Source: JBOGEN01 sp050743265 (GTDB lineage: Bacteria > Actinomycetota > Actinomycetes > JBOGEN01). From it: a stretch of 22,709 nucleotides of DNA. Shown here in pieces: positions 21,821-22,709 of the stretch; within the stretch, counting starts at the first letter, position 1, and each line of letters begins with the position of its first letter. The translations under genes were made by a program, and so were the position numbers. The notes under the pieces are model-generated. The model was not told the origin of the DNA. It saw only the letters and a list, made by a program, of their open reading frames with translations, and did no database searches. Location of the stretch: contig JBOGEN010000068.1 in the NCBI GenBank assembly GCA_050743265.1, positions 1 to 22,709 of the forward strand, in the 5' to 3' direction.

Positions 21821-22706
21821 AGAGCCCTCCGCGGACGACGAAGATCAAGCTGAGCGCCAGGGAGACGACGAGCAGCATGACCGCGATCGCGGCGGAGCCG
21901 CCCAGGTCCTGATGCTTGAACGCGTACAGGTATGCCAGCTGGTTGAGCGAGTAGTCCGCCGGTACGACCGCGTGGCTCGCCTGGGAGAGGACGCGCGGCT
22001 CGACGAAGAGCTGGGCCCCCGCGGCCAGTGACGTAATCGCCATGTAGGAGATCCACTTGCGCAGCATCGGCACCTGGATGTGCAGGGCCGTGCGGACCGC
22101 GCCGGCGCCGTCCATACGCGCCGCCTCCAGGATCTCGTCGGGGATGCTGTTGAGCGCGCCGTACATCACCACGACCCACCCGCCGGCGCCCGTCCAGAAC
22201 GCGATGACGGCGAAGATCACGGGCAGGTTGCCGGGTGAGACCGTCTGGACGAACGTCTCGAAGCCGAACGCGCGCAGCACGAACGACACCGGACTGACCC
22301 GGGGGTCGAGCACGAAGAGCCAGAGCACCACCGACGAGGCGCCGGCCAGCGCCCCCGGGATGTAGTAGATGAACCGGACGCTCGAGCTCAACCATCGGCG
22401 GCCCATGGCGTGCACGATCAGGGCAAGAAGGGTCACGAGCACCAGCAGGGAGACCAGCCAGACCGCGAGAAAGGCGCCGACATGCGCGACCGCGGGGAGG
22501 AACCGGAAGTCCTGCGTCACCTGCGAGAAGTTGTCGAGACCGACGAAGTTGCCCTCAGGGTCGAGGACCGACATGTTCAGCGCGTAGAGAGTGGGGAACA
22601 CGCCGAACGCGATCAGGAGCAGCACGTAGCCGGACACGAAGACGTACGAGGTCCGCGCCACGCGCCCCTTCATGTTCCCGCTGCGCCGTCGCCGGCCCCG
22701 CTCCAC
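21807..22706 (-). CDS. Carbohydrate ABC transporter permease, MalF type (5' end near the window edge)
   Basis: This is the first membrane subunit of the same CUT1 sugar importer. The product of up to 299 residues has six hydrophobic segments and an EAA loop, SIPDEILEAARMDGAGAVRT then ALHIQVPMLRKW. The N-terminal block GYVLLLIAFGVFPTLYALNM and the stretch LDNFSQV match the family. Possible starts are a GTG at 22706 or an ATG at 22673 (reading MKGRVARTSYVF); the frame is open to the window edge, so a further upstream start cannot be excluded. A substrate-binding lipoprotein gene is expected just beyond the edge. Its stop lies inside the start of the MalG-type gene, which implies coupling. Confidence 0.9.
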   Translation of the reverse strand: MERGRRRRSGNMKGRVARTSYVFVSGYVLLLIAFGVFPTLYALNMSVLDPEGNFVGLDNFSQVTQDFRFLPAVAHVGAFLAVWLVSLLVLVTLLALIVHAMGRRWLSSSVRFIYYIPGALAGASSVVLWLFVLDPRVSPVSFVLRAFGFETFVQTVSPGNLPVIFAVIAFWTGAGGWVVVMYGALNSIPDEILEAARMDGAGAVRTALHIQVPMLRKWISYMAITSLAAGAQLFVEPRVLSQASHAVVPADYSLNQLAYLYAFKHQDLGGSAAIAVMLLVVSLALSLIFVVRGGLFARD

Positions 22707-22709
22707 GGG

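Noticed and set aside
1..22709. CRISPR array, insertion sequence or rRNA
   Set aside because: No regularly spaced direct repeats, no transposase reading and no rRNA stretch were seen.

Overview
This is GC-rich DNA with GTG and TTG starts and tightly overlapping genes. The gene content (Spo0M-like protein, F420-type luciferase-fold oxidoreductase, DUF2795, DUF6766, cysteine-rich zinc-ribbon protein) points to an actinobacterium (Actinomycetota). I cannot name a genus.

Region 1 (1-9499) is a respiratory complex I operon on the + strand: nuoB (5' end cut by the window), nuoC, a Spo0M/arrestin-like gene, then nuoH-I-J-K-L-M-N. Six of the nuo junctions are 4-base stop/start overlaps, so the cluster reads as one translationally coupled unit. 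nuoD, nuoE, nuoF and nuoG are absent between nuoC and nuoH, where they usually lie; the Spo0M-like gene sits there instead. The products would form the membrane arm plus the N2-bearing connecting subunits, and the NADH-oxidising module and NuoD must come from elsewhere.

Region 2 (9500-11400) is housekeeping: an HtpX-type membrane protease (+), a 46-codon leftover of a glyoxalase/VOC gene (-), a YajQ-family protein (-) and a tRNA-Tyr (+).

Region 3 (11400-19000) looks like a decaying stress/accessory region. Intact genes are a STAS-domain protein, a 77-aa conserved small protein with a SigB/SigF-type promoter (GTTT-N14-GGGTAC), a small zinc-ribbon protein, a hemerythrin (HHE) protein, a lipoprotein, a 27-aa membrane peptide and an F420-dependent oxidoreductase homologue. 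Between them lie recognisable wrecks: a DUF2795 gene with frameshifts, the N-terminal stub of a LigD-type 3'-phosphoesterase, a TPP enzyme (pyruvate oxidase type) missing most of its middle, a ferritin-like/DUF892-like tail, a DUF6766 gene with one in-frame amber codon, and a cupin tail.

Region 4 (18990-22709, all - strand) is a sugar cluster. In transcription order it holds two ABC sugar permeases (MalF-type, then MalG-type), an amidohydrolase of the fuconolactonase type that is split by a frameshift, and an aldo/keto reductase of the L-fucose/D-threo-aldose dehydrogenase type. Together they suggest uptake and oxidative breakdown of a deoxy- or aldo-sugar such as L-fucose. The substrate-binding protein and any dehydratase would lie beyond the right edge.
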